In this document: piece after piece, positions 35,944-44,081 of the stretch
Layout: every line of letters begins with the position of its first letter
How positions within the stretch are numbered: the stretch's first letter is position 1
Assembly (NCBI GenBank): GCA_020344375.1
Contig: CP070823.1
Span: 1,816,614 to 1,871,766, forward strand
Reading direction: 5' to 3'
Source of the DNA: Gemmatimonadota bacterium
GTDB taxonomy: Bacteria > Gemmatimonadota > Gemmatimonadetes > Palauibacterales > KS3-K002
Length of the DNA: 55,153 nucleotides
Position numbers and translations under genes: made by a program
Notes under the pieces: model-generated
The model's database searches: none
Seen by the model: only the letters and a program-made list of their open reading frames with translations
Told to the model about the DNA's origin: nothing

Positions 35944-36897
35944 CTAGCTTGTGCCCGCCGCTAGTAGCACGCGCGCCGAGTCTGGATCCACCGCGACCTC
36001 GACGAACGGTGCCGGTGCGGGGAGTCTAACGGGTAACAAGCTGCCGAAATCACCGGGCCCGCTGAGCTCCACCCGCGGCAAGAGCGCTTCCGCCCGCACC
36101 GCTTCCACCGCACTGCGCGGGCCGGACAGTCGCACATCGACGAGAGACGGCTCGACCCTTACGGCTCCCGCACCCGCACCACTCACGCTCACGGGAAGAC
36201 CGGGAAAGACGCGCTCCAACCTCGGTTCCACCGACAGCGTCACGCGCACGGTCGGCCATGACAGCTCCAGCAAACTGTCCGCGTTGGGGTTCTCAAGTGG
36301 GATCTCCACGCTAACGGACTCGCGCAGGCCCATGCGCTCGATCGGCAGAGTCATGACGGAATCGACGCGTGACACGCTAGGCTCGGGGCCCTCCACCGTC
36401 ACCGAGCCCGGCTCAGTGCGCAACGAGTCCGCGAAGACGTAACCATCCGCCAGGCTGACGCGCAACTGCGGAACCACTGGCACGACCTTTCTCGCCCGGG
36501 GCTGGAAATGCAGGCGGATCTGATCCGGACGCACGCTGACCGCACGCACGTCCACCAGCTCGCGCCCGCCCCGGCCCTTCACCATCTGCGGCGTCAGCGT
36601 GATATCCCAGAGGGGCGACTCGACGCTGTCAATCGGGACAAACACCTGAGGCCGAGATACAAGCAGCGTGGCCAGGTCGCCCGCCCGCCCTGTAAAGACC
36701 ACCGATACCGCGTCGATCGCCGGCTCTCGCTCCGTCAACACATACTGCCGATCCCTGTTGGCGATCAGGAGATCCGCCGAGATGGTCTGCTGTGCTACCG
36801 TATCGGCGCTCACAGCCACCCACAGGAAAACGGAGAGCAAGGTGCCCGTGAGCATGTACAGCCAGTTCCGCCTCAACGTCGTCCGGAAATCTGCCAT
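35944..36897 (-). CDS. CdaR/YbbR-domain membrane protein
   Basis: A 317-residue protein with one N-terminal membrane anchor (WLYMLTGTLLSVFLWVAVSA) and three YbbR-type beta repeats facing outward, recognisable from the recurring RVDSVMTLPIER and VRVEPSLVDVRLSGPRSAV patterns. CdaR proteins regulate the diadenylate cyclase CdaA, which is normally encoded just upstream. Here the upstream slot is taken by a broken thioredoxin-like gene and no cyclase is in the window. ATG 36897 follows AGGA at seven bases. Confidence 0.8.
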   Translation of the reverse strand: MADFRTTLRRNWLYMLTGTLLSVFLWVAVSADTVAQQTISADLLIANRDRQYVLTEREPAIDAVSVVFTGRAGDLATLLVSRPQVFVPIDSVESPLWDITLTPQMVKGRGGRELVDVRAVSVRPDQIRLHFQPRARKVVPVVPQLRVSLADGYVFADSLRTEPGSVTVEGPEPSVSRVDSVMTLPIERMGLRESVSVEIPLENPNADSLLELSWPTVRVTLSVEPRLERVFPGLPVSVSGAGAGAVRVEPSLVDVRLSGPRSAVEAVRAEALLPRVELSGPGDFGSLLPVRLPAPAPFVEVAVDPDSARVLLAAGTS

Positions 36898-36899
36898 CG

Positions 36900-37160
36900 C
36901 TACATCCTGAGCAGCTCTTCGATCAGAGCACGATTGCCGGGAGAGTCCCAGTCAGTCGCGCCGATCACACGTTTGATGATGCGCCCCTCGCGACTGAGCA
37001 CGAACGTCTCCGGCACCCGATCGCCGACCTCGACACCCCGGACATCGGTCGGCAGCAACCGGACCAAGGCGATGGCGCCCAGGACCGCGACACCCAGCGG
37101 GGTTCCTACAGCTCGTCTCCGCGACGGCTCGCCGTCACGATTCTGCATCTCGCTTCTCAT
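36900..37160 (-). pseudogene. TlpA/ResA-like thioredoxin remnant with internal deletion
   Basis: An 86-codon frame that joins the start and the end of a membrane-anchored thioredoxin. Residues 1-38 are a basic head and a membrane helix (GTPLGVAVLGAIALVRLLP); from residue 47 the text DRVPETFVLSREGRIIKRVI followed by GATDWDSPGNRALIEELL is the C-terminal end of a TlpA/ResA fold, with the cis-Pro in RVPETF. The whole centre, including the CxxC active site, is missing without a frameshift, and no other frame between the neighbours holds it. Start and stop still couple to the neighbours (ATGA overlap at 37157-37160), so the operon stays translatable. Confidence 0.7.
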
Positions 37161-38080
37161 CCTCCGCTCGACGTGTCCGCCGGCGCTGGCGTGGTGGCCG
37201 GGCCCTCCGAAGCGGTGTCCTGCTGGGCACGCAGCGTATCCGGGACGACAGGTGTCGTGTCCGGGCGCAGTTCTGGTGGCAACGGCTTGGGCGGGGCAAC
37301 GGCCACCGACACCGATACCCTCGTGGCCCTTGCTACCTCAACCCCCGCTCGCGGCGACTGCCTGAGGACCGTGCCCGGAGCTGCCAGCGAAGCCGAGTCT
37401 TCACTCACCTCCCCAAGGCGCAAACCGAGGCGATCCAGTGTGGCCTGTGCCTCGGCCAACGAGCGCGTCATCAAGTCCGGCACCCGTACCCTACGCGGCC
37501 CCGCGCTGACCAAAACGCTGACCTGGCCGGGTAGTCCCAGCGGCGTTCCTGGCGCCGGCTGAGTGCCCACCACCTCACCCACATCCGCATCCGCATCCAC
37601 CCAGATCAGCTCGCTCTCGTAGCCCGCCCGCTCCAGCGCGACCTCGGCCTGGAGATGGCTCAACCCCACCACATCGGGCACCGGGCGCATCTTGGACCCG
37701 AGGCTCACGGTGACCCGAACCGGGGAACCTGGCTCTGCCATCTGCCCGCCCAGTGGCTCCTGCGCCACAACAGTCCCTAGCGCTTCGGGGTGATGCAACC
37801 CGACCTCCTCGCAAACCAAGCCGGCACGTTCCACCCGGCTGCGCGCCTCCTCGGCCGAGCGCCCGACCAGCTCAGGCACCCGCTTCAGATCGGCGCCCGC
37901 GCTCTGCGACGGAAAGACAGCCAGCACCGTGATGAGGTAACCGATCAACAAGCCTGCAGCTGCAACGCCGACACTGGTCAGGGCGAGACGGCGCGGCTCC
38001 GTCGTCCACAACCGCCAGCTGCCGCGAGCCTCCGGCGGCTGAGACGGGTCAGTCGACCCGGCGTCGAAGTCTTGCGGCAT
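37157..38080 (-). CDS. PASTA-domain membrane protein
   Basis: A 307-residue protein with a short cytoplasmic head, one membrane helix (LALTSVGVAAAGLLIGYLIT) and three outer PASTA domains beginning VPELVGRSAEEARSRV, VPDVVGLSHLQAEVAL and VPDLMTRSLAEAQATL, followed by a Pro/Thr-rich tail. PASTA domains bind muropeptides or cell-wall glycans and usually occur on PknB-type kinases or penicillin-binding proteins, but no enzyme domain is attached. ATG 38080 is chosen (GGACGGGG upstream); ATG 38098 is possible. The gene overlaps the end of rsmB by 32 bases. Confidence 0.85.
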   Translation of the reverse strand: MPQDFDAGSTDPSQPPEARGSWRLWTTEPRRLALTSVGVAAAGLLIGYLITVLAVFPSQSAGADLKRVPELVGRSAEEARSRVERAGLVCEEVGLHHPEALGTVVAQEPLGGQMAEPGSPVRVTVSLGSKMRPVPDVVGLSHLQAEVALERAGYESELIWVDADADVGEVVGTQPAPGTPLGLPGQVSVLVSAGPRRVRVPDLMTRSLAEAQATLDRLGLRLGEVSEDSASLAAPGTVLRQSPRAGVEVARATRVSVSVAVAPPKPLPPELRPDTTPVVPDTLRAQQDTASEGPATTPAPADTSSGG

Positions 38081-39368
38081 ACGCCCCGTCCAATCCATGA
38101 CGATGCGGCAGAATCTGCAGAACCCCACCCTGCCCCAGAAGCTCGGCAGACACCGAACCTGCCGGGGGAGGATCCAGCTCGAAATCTGGCTCTCTGCTCA
38201 AGAACGCGCTCACCTGCTCCTCGTTCTCCTCCGGCTCCAAACTACACGTCGCGTAGACCAGCCAACCACCTGGCGCGATCAGCTGCGCCGCCGCGTCCAG
38301 CAGACGGCGCTGCACCTGGACGAGCATATCAAGATCACGTGGTCTGAGACGCCAGCGACCATCCGGGCGGCGTGCAAGCGTTCCTGTCCCGCTGCACGGC
38401 GCGTCGAGCAACACAGCCTGCGCCTTCATCAGCGGCGGTCGCATCGAATCGGCCAACACCACGTGGAGCCGCCAGAGCTTCAGGCGTGCCCGGTTCTCCA
38501 GCAGCCTTGCCACCCGGGCACGCACGCTGTCGAACGCCCAGACCTCGTGACCGCGGGCTGCCAGCAGTGCCGCCTTCCCGCCCGGCGCCGCACAAAGATC
38601 GACGACGGGGCTGCCCGGGTCCAGGGCCATGTAGTCTACGACCGCGCCCGCGCCAGGGTCCTGGACCACTGCCTCCGCTAACTCCAACACGCGCTGGAGC
38701 GCGCTGGCCTCGACGCGGAGGGACACCGGAACCCGCTCGATTGGCTCCGCCTGTATCCCAGCCGCCCGAAGCCGCTCCAGGGTCCGATCTCGTGAACCCG
38801 CCACGCTAACGTACACCGCCGGCCGCCTGTTGTTGTACTCGACCAGCCGTTCGACATCCGCGACCGGCCAGCGCGTCAGCCAACGCTCAAGCAACCAGCG
38901 CGGATGCGAGCCCCAAGTTGTCAGGTGAGCGATCGGATCCTGTTCGGGCTGCGGAAAGGTGACGGCCGATGTCGACTCTCGGTCCAGGCGACGTAGCACG
39001 GCGTTGGTTAGCGACGCGGCCCCTTTACCAGCAGCCTGCTTCGCAGCCTCCACCGCATCCGCGACTGCCGCGTAGGCGGGCACCCGATCCAACTCCAGCA
39101 ACTGGTACGCTCCCAGCCGCAGGATATCGAGCACATCCGCCTCCAGACGCCGGCTTCCACCCTCTACCAGGCACTCAATGATGTGGTCGAGCCGTCCGCG
39201 CAGCCGCAGCACGCCGTACGCCAACTCTTGGGCCAGCCGCCGGTCTGCCACGCCGAGAGAAGGCGCAACGCGCTCGAACGCGCGATCGGCGAACGAACCC
39301 CGCCTGACAGCACGCAGCACTTGCAGGGCGGCGATCCGCGCCGGGGCAATCTTCGCTTTGTCTGTCAG
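38049..39368 (-). CDS. rsmB: 16S rRNA (cytosine-967-C5)-methyltransferase
   Basis: A 439-residue RsmB/Sun protein: N-terminal NusB-like RNA-binding domain, then a Rossmann methyltransferase with SAM-binding VDLCAAPGGKAALLA, the catalytic-type DAPCSGTGTLARRPDGRW and the second Cys in LVYATCSLEPEENEEQV. The conserved first helix (ARIAALQVLRAV) lies upstream of the first GTG (39320). No ATG, GTG or TTG reaches it; CTG 39368, ten bases after the thiG stop and six bases after AAAGG, does. def, fmt and rsmB form a common bacterial cluster; here the thi genes lie between fmt and rsmB. Confidence 0.92.
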   Translation of the reverse strand: MTDKAKIAPARIAALQVLRAVRRGSFADRAFERVAPSLGVADRRLAQELAYGVLRLRGRLDHIIECLVEGGSRRLEADVLDILRLGAYQLLELDRVPAYAAVADAVEAAKQAAGKGAASLTNAVLRRLDRESTSAVTFPQPEQDPIAHLTTWGSHPRWLLERWLTRWPVADVERLVEYNNRRPAVYVSVAGSRDRTLERLRAAGIQAEPIERVPVSLRVEASALQRVLELAEAVVQDPGAGAVVDYMALDPGSPVVDLCAAPGGKAALLAARGHEVWAFDSVRARVARLLENRARLKLWRLHVVLADSMRPPLMKAQAVLLDAPCSGTGTLARRPDGRWRLRPRDLDMLVQVQRRLLDAAAQLIAPGGWLVYATCSLEPEENEEQVSAFLSREPDFELDPPPAGSVSAELLGQGGVLQILPHRHGLDGAYAARLRRRVD

Positions 39369-39378
39369 AACGCGCCTT

Positions 39379-40182
39379 TCAGTCCAGCATGCCCGCCGTC
39401 GGACTCGACGGCACCGCCTGCTCGCGCCGTGGCATGCGACCGGCGAGGTACGCCAGCCGACCGGCCTCAGTGGCGTGCTTCATGGCGAGCGCCATCCGCA
39501 CGGGATCATCGGCCTCAGCGATCGCCGTGTTCATCAGGATGCCATCGACACCCTGCTCCATCGTCACGCACGCATCTGACGCCGTGCCGACGCCTGCGTC
39601 GACGATGACGGGGACGCCCACCCGGCTCTTGATCAGGCGAACGTTGAATGGATTGAGCAAGCCCAGCCCGCTGCCGATGGGCGACGCCAACGGCATCACC
39701 GTCGCAACGCCAGCATCCTCAAGCTTCAACGCCGTCACGAGGTCCTCGTTGGTGTAGGCGAGAACCTTGAACCCCTCGGCCACCAAGGTCCGCGCCGCCT
39801 CCAGCAACCCCTCAACGTCGGGTAACAGAGTGTCCTGGTCGCCGATCACCTCCAGCTTGACCCAATCCGTGAAGCCCGCCTCGCGGCCGAGGCGCGCGTA
39901 ACGGATGGCATCTTCAGCCGTATAGCAACCAGCCGTGTTCGGCAGCAGTAGCCATTTCTCTTGATCGAGATGGTAGAGGATCCCCTCTTCCTTCGTCCGG
40001 TCCAGGTCGACGCGACGCACGGCGACCGTAACGATCTCGGTGCCGGACGCCGTGATCGCCTTCACCATCGTCTCGTTGTCCTTGTACTTGCCCGTGCCGA
40101 GGATGAGTCGCGACCGGAACCTACGCCCGGCAATCTCCAACGGCTCGTCTAACTGGTCGAGCTTCTTGGTGACCACAGCCAT
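39379..40182 (-). CDS. thiG: Thiazole synthase
   Basis: Forms the thiazole phosphate of thiamine from deoxyxylulose phosphate, dehydroglycine and the ThiS thiocarboxylate. The 267-residue barrel has [12 protein letters not shown], the Schiff-base lysine in [24 protein letters not shown], and [14 protein letters not shown] with [18 protein letters not shown] lies upstream of ATG 40182. It is the third of three thi genes (thiE, thiS, thiG) and lies 60 bases after thiS. Confidence 0.96.
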   Translation of the reverse strand: MAVVTKKLDQLDEPLEIAGRRFRSRLILGTGKYKDNETMVKAITASGTEIVTVAVRRVDLDRTKEEGILYHLDQEKWLLLPNTAGCYTAEDAIRYARLGREAGFTDWVKLEVIGDQDTLLPDVEGLLEAARTLVAEGFKVLAYTNEDLVTALKLEDAGVATVMPLASPIGSGLGLLNPFNVRLIKSRVGVPVIVDAGVGTASDACVTMEQGVDGILMNTAIAEADDPVRMALAMKHATEAGRLAYLAGRMPRREQAVPSSPTAGMLD

Positions 40183-40242
40183 CTAAGCCTACCTCCCTCA
40201 CCAGACAAATCACCCGGCATGCAAGTGATCAGCAGCTTCCGC

Positions 40243-40467
40243 TCAGCCCCCGCCGACGAAGTGGACGAGCTCGATCATATCACCCGCTGTGACGGGAACC
40301 TCTCCGTACTCGTTTCGGCGAACGATCTCCTTGTTCCGCTCCACGACGACCAGGCGCTCGTGCAGGTTGAGGTGGGCCAGCAGATCCCGGATCGTCAGCC
40401 CTGCCGGAACTCCCCGCTGCTCACCGTTCAAAGTGATCGTAACCGGTTCCTGATTCGCCTCGTTCAT
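40243..40467 (-). CDS. thiS: Sulfur carrier protein ThiS
   Basis: A 74-residue ubiquitin-like sulfur carrier. TITLNGEQRGVPAGLTIRDL is the first hairpin and helix, VVVERNKEIVRR the central strand, and the chain ends in IELVHFVGGG; the final Gly-Gly carries the thiocarboxylate. ATG 40467 (GAGG just upstream) is chosen over longer frames because it starts four bases after thiE and gives normal length. ThiF, needed for adenylation, is not in the window. Confidence 0.93.
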   Translation of the reverse strand: MNEANQEPVTITLNGEQRGVPAGLTIRDLLAHLNLHERLVVVERNKEIVRRNEYGEVPVTAGDMIELVHFVGGG

Positions 40468-40471
40468 AACC

Positions 40472-41140
40472 TCAACGACCTGCGTTACGGCCGAGTACTT
40501 CTGCACGACCCGCGGCTTCTTCCAGCGCCGCAAGGTAGTCCTGCACGGCCGCGGCCACGTCGCGAGCGCGCCAGATCCCGCTCAGTACGGCCACGCCCCC
40601 GGCGCCCACCTCCAGCACCTCATTAACCCGTTGGGGTGTGATACCCCCGATCGCCACGATCGGTCGCCCCCCTCGCGCCGCCTCGCGCAGCGCCTCCAGG
40701 CCCAAAGGCGTGCGCTCCGGATGTGAGGCCGTAGCGTACACGTTACCGAGCAAGGCGAGATCCGCCCCATCCTCCAGCACGGCAACCGCCTTCCGAGCGC
40801 TGTGCACCGAGCAGCCGATCAGGCAGAATCGCCCCAGCAGCGCTCGAGCCTGAGCGACGAATAGACTGCGCGAGCCGAGCTGAACGCCGTCGGCGCGCGT
40901 GGTCAGCGCTACGTCGACGCGATCGTTGATCCAGAGGCTCGCTCCCGCCTCCCACGCCACCCGCCTGAGCTGCGAGGCCAGCACCCAGTACCGTCCCCCC
41001 TCGAGACCAGGCGCGCGCAGCTGTAAAGCGCACTCACGGCCGCCTGCCCTCACGGCGGTCGTCGCCATCTCCGCGAAATCGGCGCGGCCGACGACGTCCT
41101 CGTTCGTCACCAGGAAGAGTCGAGGCAAACGCCGGTTCAG
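40472..41140 (-). CDS. thiE: Thiamine-phosphate synthase
   Basis: Joins thiazole phosphate and hydroxymethylpyrimidine pyrophosphate. About 222 residues: RLFLVTNEDVV, ALQLRAPGLEGG, LWINDRVDVAL, GVQLGSRSL, IGCSVHSARKA, ALLGNVYATASHP and IVAIGGITPQRV are the expected barrel motifs. The usual GQ(K/R)xxG-type start is replaced by LFLVT. The CTG at 41140 produces a four-base CTGA overlap with the fmt stop and has AGAGG five bases upstream; ATG 41182 would overlap fmt by 46 bases. TenI-type (non-synthase) function cannot be fully excluded: in LQLR the family often has Lys after Arg. Confidence 0.87.
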   Translation of the reverse strand: MNRRLPRLFLVTNEDVVGRADFAEMATTAVRAGGRECALQLRAPGLEGGRYWVLASQLRRVAWEAGASLWINDRVDVALTTRADGVQLGSRSLFVAQARALLGRFCLIGCSVHSARKAVAVLEDGADLALLGNVYATASHPERTPLGLEALREAARGGRPIVAIGGITPQRVNEVLEVGAGGVAVLSGIWRARDVAAAVQDYLAALEEAAGRAEVLGRNAGR

Positions 41141-42069
41141 CTGAACCTCTGGCCGGGTGCCACACCGCGGCCGCGTATCCATTCCACTCCCTCCATCCGG
41201 CGCTTGCCCGCAGGCTGCACCTGGCCGATCCTCAGGGTGCCGGAACCGGTCGCGACCTCGAGCCCGCTGCGCGGATCCGCCGAGACGACGACGCCCGGCT
41301 CCGCCTCGGTGCTTGCCTCCGCCAGCTGCGGCGCGAATATCCGTACCCGCAGATCCCCGAGCTCCGACCAGGCGCCCGGCATCGGGTCGGCACCGCGAAT
41401 CCAGCGCTCAAGTTCCGCCGCTGGCCGCGTCCAATCGATCCGCACGTCCTCCGGCTTGAGCTTCGGCGCGTGCGTCGCGGCCGCCTCGTCCTGCGGCTCC
41501 TCCACGGCCCGCCCAGCTTCGAGCAGCGAGAGGGCGTCGAGGAGAGTCCGCCCGCCCAGATCCGCTAACTGGTCCGCGAGTGCTCCAGCTGTGATGTCTG
41601 GCGGTATCGGGCAGGCCGCCTTCAGTACCATCGGACCGGCGTCCAACTTCTCCACCATTCGCATGATGGTCACGCCGGTCTCGCAATAGGCCTCGATGAT
41701 CGCCCAGTTGACCGGCGCAGCGCCACGAAGCTTGGGCAACAGCGACGCGTGAACGTTGAATGAGCCGAGCGGCGGCAGATCGAGAACCTCGCGCCGAAGG
41801 ATGTGACCATAGGCAGCGACCACGGACATGTCCGGCTCCAGCGCACGCAGCGCCTCCATGAAGTCCGGGCCCTGCGGTTTCTCCGGCTGAAGGACCGGAA
41901 TGCCGGCTCGTTCCGCCGTCAGTTTCACGGGCGGGGGTTGAGTCACGCGACCGCGGCCGGCCGGCCGGTCCGGCTGCGTCACCACCCCGACGACATCACG
42001 GCCAGCTTCGAGAAGAGCGACGAGTACAGTGTCTGCGAACTGGGGAGTGCCCCAGAACACGATCCTCAC
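41137..42069 (-). CDS. fmt: Methionyl-tRNA formyltransferase
   Basis: Formylates initiator Met-tRNA. The 310-residue protein begins RIVFWGTPQFADTVLVAL, has the signature FNVHASLLPKLRGAAPVNWAI with the catalytic His, and a C-terminal OB-like domain with AGKRRMEGVEWIRG. The GTG start overlaps the def stop by four bases (GTGA). It works with def, its neighbour, in the formyl cycle of translation. Confidence 0.96.
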   Translation of the reverse strand: MRIVFWGTPQFADTVLVALLEAGRDVVGVVTQPDRPAGRGRVTQPPPVKLTAERAGIPVLQPEKPQGPDFMEALRALEPDMSVVAAYGHILRREVLDLPPLGSFNVHASLLPKLRGAAPVNWAIIEAYCETGVTIMRMVEKLDAGPMVLKAACPIPPDITAGALADQLADLGGRTLLDALSLLEAGRAVEEPQDEAAATHAPKLKPEDVRIDWTRPAAELERWIRGADPMPGAWSELGDLRVRIFAPQLAEASTEAEPGVVVSADPRSGLEVATGSGTLRIGQVQPAGKRRMEGVEWIRGRGVAPGQRFS

Positions 42070-42575
42070 CGACCCGCCGCCTCCCGCTGCAACTTCTTGA
42101 ACTTGCTGAGCAGCATCTTGCGCTTGATCGGGGACAAGCGATCAATGTACAGAGTCCCGTCGACGTGATCCATCTCGTGCTGGATGCAGCGGGCCAGCAA
42201 TCCAGACGCGTCGATGCGTATCGGCTTGCCGTCAAGATCCAGACCCTCCATAACGATCCGCGTAGGCCGCTCGACCACGCCGTACACGCCCGGCACACTC
42301 AGACACCCTTCGTCGCTGCGCTCCGAGCCGGAGCGCTCGACGATCACGGGATTGATCACCGCCCGTGGCTCCGCCTCCGGATCACGGATGTCCATGACGA
42401 ACAACCGCTTCGACACGCCGACCTGCGGAGCGGCCAGCCCGATCCCCTCCGCCGCGTACATCGTTTCGAACATGTCCTCCACCAGCCGGCGGATCTCACC
42501 GTCGATATGCTGCACTTGCTCCGCCCGCTGGCGCAGGACGGGGTCGCCGAGGGTTCGAATCTCCAGGGTGCTTAT
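42066..42575 (-). CDS. def: Peptide deformylase
   Basis: Removes the N-formyl group from new proteins. Motif I GIGLAAPQ, motif II EGCLSVPG and motif III QHEMDHVDG (metal His and catalytic Glu) are all present. The N-terminal strand and LR motif (STLEIRTLGDPVLR) lie upstream of the first GTG at 42515, and no ATG, GTG or TTG covers them. ATA 42575 would give MSTLEIRTLG and a four-base ATAA overlap with the yajC stop, with GGAGG seven bases upstream; CTG 42566 is the alternative. With ATA the protein has 169 residues, the normal length. Confidence 0.9.
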   Translation of the reverse strand: MSTLEIRTLGDPVLRQRAEQVQHIDGEIRRLVEDMFETMYAAEGIGLAAPQVGVSKRLFVMDIRDPEAEPRAVINPVIVERSGSERSDEGCLSVPGVYGVVERPTRIVMEGLDLDGKPIRIDASGLLARCIQHEMDHVDGTLYIDRLSPIKRKMLLSKFKKLQREAAGR

Positions 42576-42889
42576 GACTCCTCCTCCGCGGCAGCGGCAA
42601 ACTTGCGGGCAACCTTGTCCCGTTCGACGACCAGACGAGTATCCTCCGCCGTCTTGATGGTGAGGCGGTCGTCCTTCACATGGACGATGCGGCCGACGAT
42701 GCCGCCGACCGTCGCCACCTCGTCACCCCGCTTCAAGCTCTGCACCATCTCTTGATGACGCTTCTGCTGCTGCTTCTGCGGGCGGATGAGCAGGAAGTAG
42801 AAGATGGCGACGAAAGCCATGAGCATGATCAGCGTGCCCGTGAACCCCCCGCCGCCACCCTCAGCCGGTACGAAGGCCAGTGCCAGCAA
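42572..42889 (-). CDS. yajC: Preprotein translocase subunit YajC
   Basis: A 105-residue single-pass membrane protein that accompanies SecDF. The membrane helix (LIMLMAFVAIFYFLLIRPQ) is followed by the typical KQQQKRHQEMVQSLKRGDEV and VATVGGIVGRIVHV. The proposed TTG start at 42889 overlaps the end of tgt by 29 bases and has GAGGG eight bases upstream. tgt-yajC is a widely conserved pair. Confidence 0.93.
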   Translation of the reverse strand: MLALAFVPAEGGGGGFTGTLIMLMAFVAIFYFLLIRPQKQQQKRHQEMVQSLKRGDEVATVGGIVGRIVHVKDDRLTIKTAEDTRLVVERDKVARKFAAAAEEES

Positions 42890-44081
42890 TTCCGTTCCCT
42901 CTCTTCTGATTAGATCCGTATCGTCCCAACCACTCCTCCACCCAGACGTCGAAACGCCCCGCCAGGATGGCGGCCCGCGCCCGTCTCATCAAGTCCGTCA
43001 GGAAATAAAGGTTATGAATGGACAGAACACGCAAGCCCAGCAGCTCCCCAGCGACAAACAGATGACGGACGTAGGCCCGGCTGTAGCAGCTACAGGCCCA
43101 GCAACCGCAACCTGGCTCGATGGGCGACTCGTCGTCCCGCCAGGCGGCCAGCTTCACGTTCACCGGGCCAGCCGAGGTAAACGCGGTCCCATTCCTGCCG
43201 TTCCGCGTCGGCGCGACACAGTCGAACAGATCATAGCCCTGGCGGACGGCCTCCAAGAGATCACTCGGATAGCCCACACCCATCAGATAGCGCAGGCTGT
43301 CCTGCGGCAGGTCCGGCTCGAGCCCCGTCAGGATCTCGTAGGTCAGCTCCTTGGGTTCACCCACCGACAACCCGCCAATTCCGTATCCGACCCAACTACG
43401 CAGGGCGCGCGCCCCGCGCAACGACTCGAGCCGCAGATCCAGGTAGGTGCCCCCCTGGATTACCGGCAGCAGCACCTGGGATCCATCCGAGCCGCTCAGC
43501 TCGTCAAAGCGGCGCACACAGCGCTCGAGCCACCCCTGGGTCCGTGCCACCGCCCCTGCGGCAGTCTCGCGATCCGCCTGGCCCGGCGGACACTGATCAA
43601 AGGCCATCGTCACGTCGGCACCGAGCGCGTGCTCAATCTCTATGACCAGCTCCGGCGTGACAAAATGTCGGGACCCGTCGATGTGGCTCTGGAACCAGAC
43701 CCCCTCGTCCGTCACCCGATTGATGTTGGCGAGCGAGAAGACCTGGAATCCGCCGGAGTCCGTCAAGAGCGGCCTCTGCCAATCCATGAAGCGGTGCAGG
43801 CCGCCGAGCTTTCGGATCAACTCATGACCGGGACGAAGGTACAGGTGGTAGGCGTTCGCCAGCACGATCTCCGCGCCCAGCGCCGCGAGTTCCTCCGGCG
43901 AAACCGCCTTCACCGTGCCGTGTGTGCCGACCGGCATGAAGGCGGGCGTTCGCACAGCGCCGTGCGCGAGCTGCCACGTGCCCGATCGCGCCGCACCGTC
44001 CCGGGCCTCCAGCTCGAACCTACCGACCGGCTGATCGGCACTCCTCCCGCTCTGCGATCCTGCCTTCGCCCGCGCGCTCAT
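42861..44081 (-). CDS. tgt: tRNA-guanine transglycosylase
   Basis: Exchanges guanine-34 for preQ1 in Asp, Asn, His and Tyr tRNAs. The 406-residue protein shows TPAFMPVGTHGTVKAV, the acid/base Asp in LLTDSGGFQVFSL, GGLSVGEPKE, VAPTRNGRNGTAF and the zinc site GCGCWACSCYSRAYVRHL. ATG 44081 overlaps the queA stop by four bases (ATGA). It works after queA in the order of the operon and before it in the pathway. Confidence 0.96.
   Translation of the reverse strand: MSARAKAGSQSGRSADQPVGRFELEARDGAARSGTWQLAHGAVRTPAFMPVGTHGTVKAVSPEELAALGAEIVLANAYHLYLRPGHELIRKLGGLHRFMDWQRPLLTDSGGFQVFSLANINRVTDEGVWFQSHIDGSRHFVTPELVIEIEHALGADVTMAFDQCPPGQADRETAAGAVARTQGWLERCVRRFDELSGSDGSQVLLPVIQGGTYLDLRLESLRGARALRSWVGYGIGGLSVGEPKELTYEILTGLEPDLPQDSLRYLMGVGYPSDLLEAVRQGYDLFDCVAPTRNGRNGTAFTSAGPVNVKLAAWRDDESPIEPGCGCWACSCYSRAYVRHLFVAGELLGLRVLSIHNLYFLTDLMRRARAAILAGRFDVWVEEWLGRYGSNQKRGNGIAGTGLRTG

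Noticed and set aside
41137-42069. TPP riboswitch upstream of thiE
   Set aside because: The upstream sequence is the coding end of fmt; the CUGAGA and ACCUGAU-type core sequences are not present at the junction.
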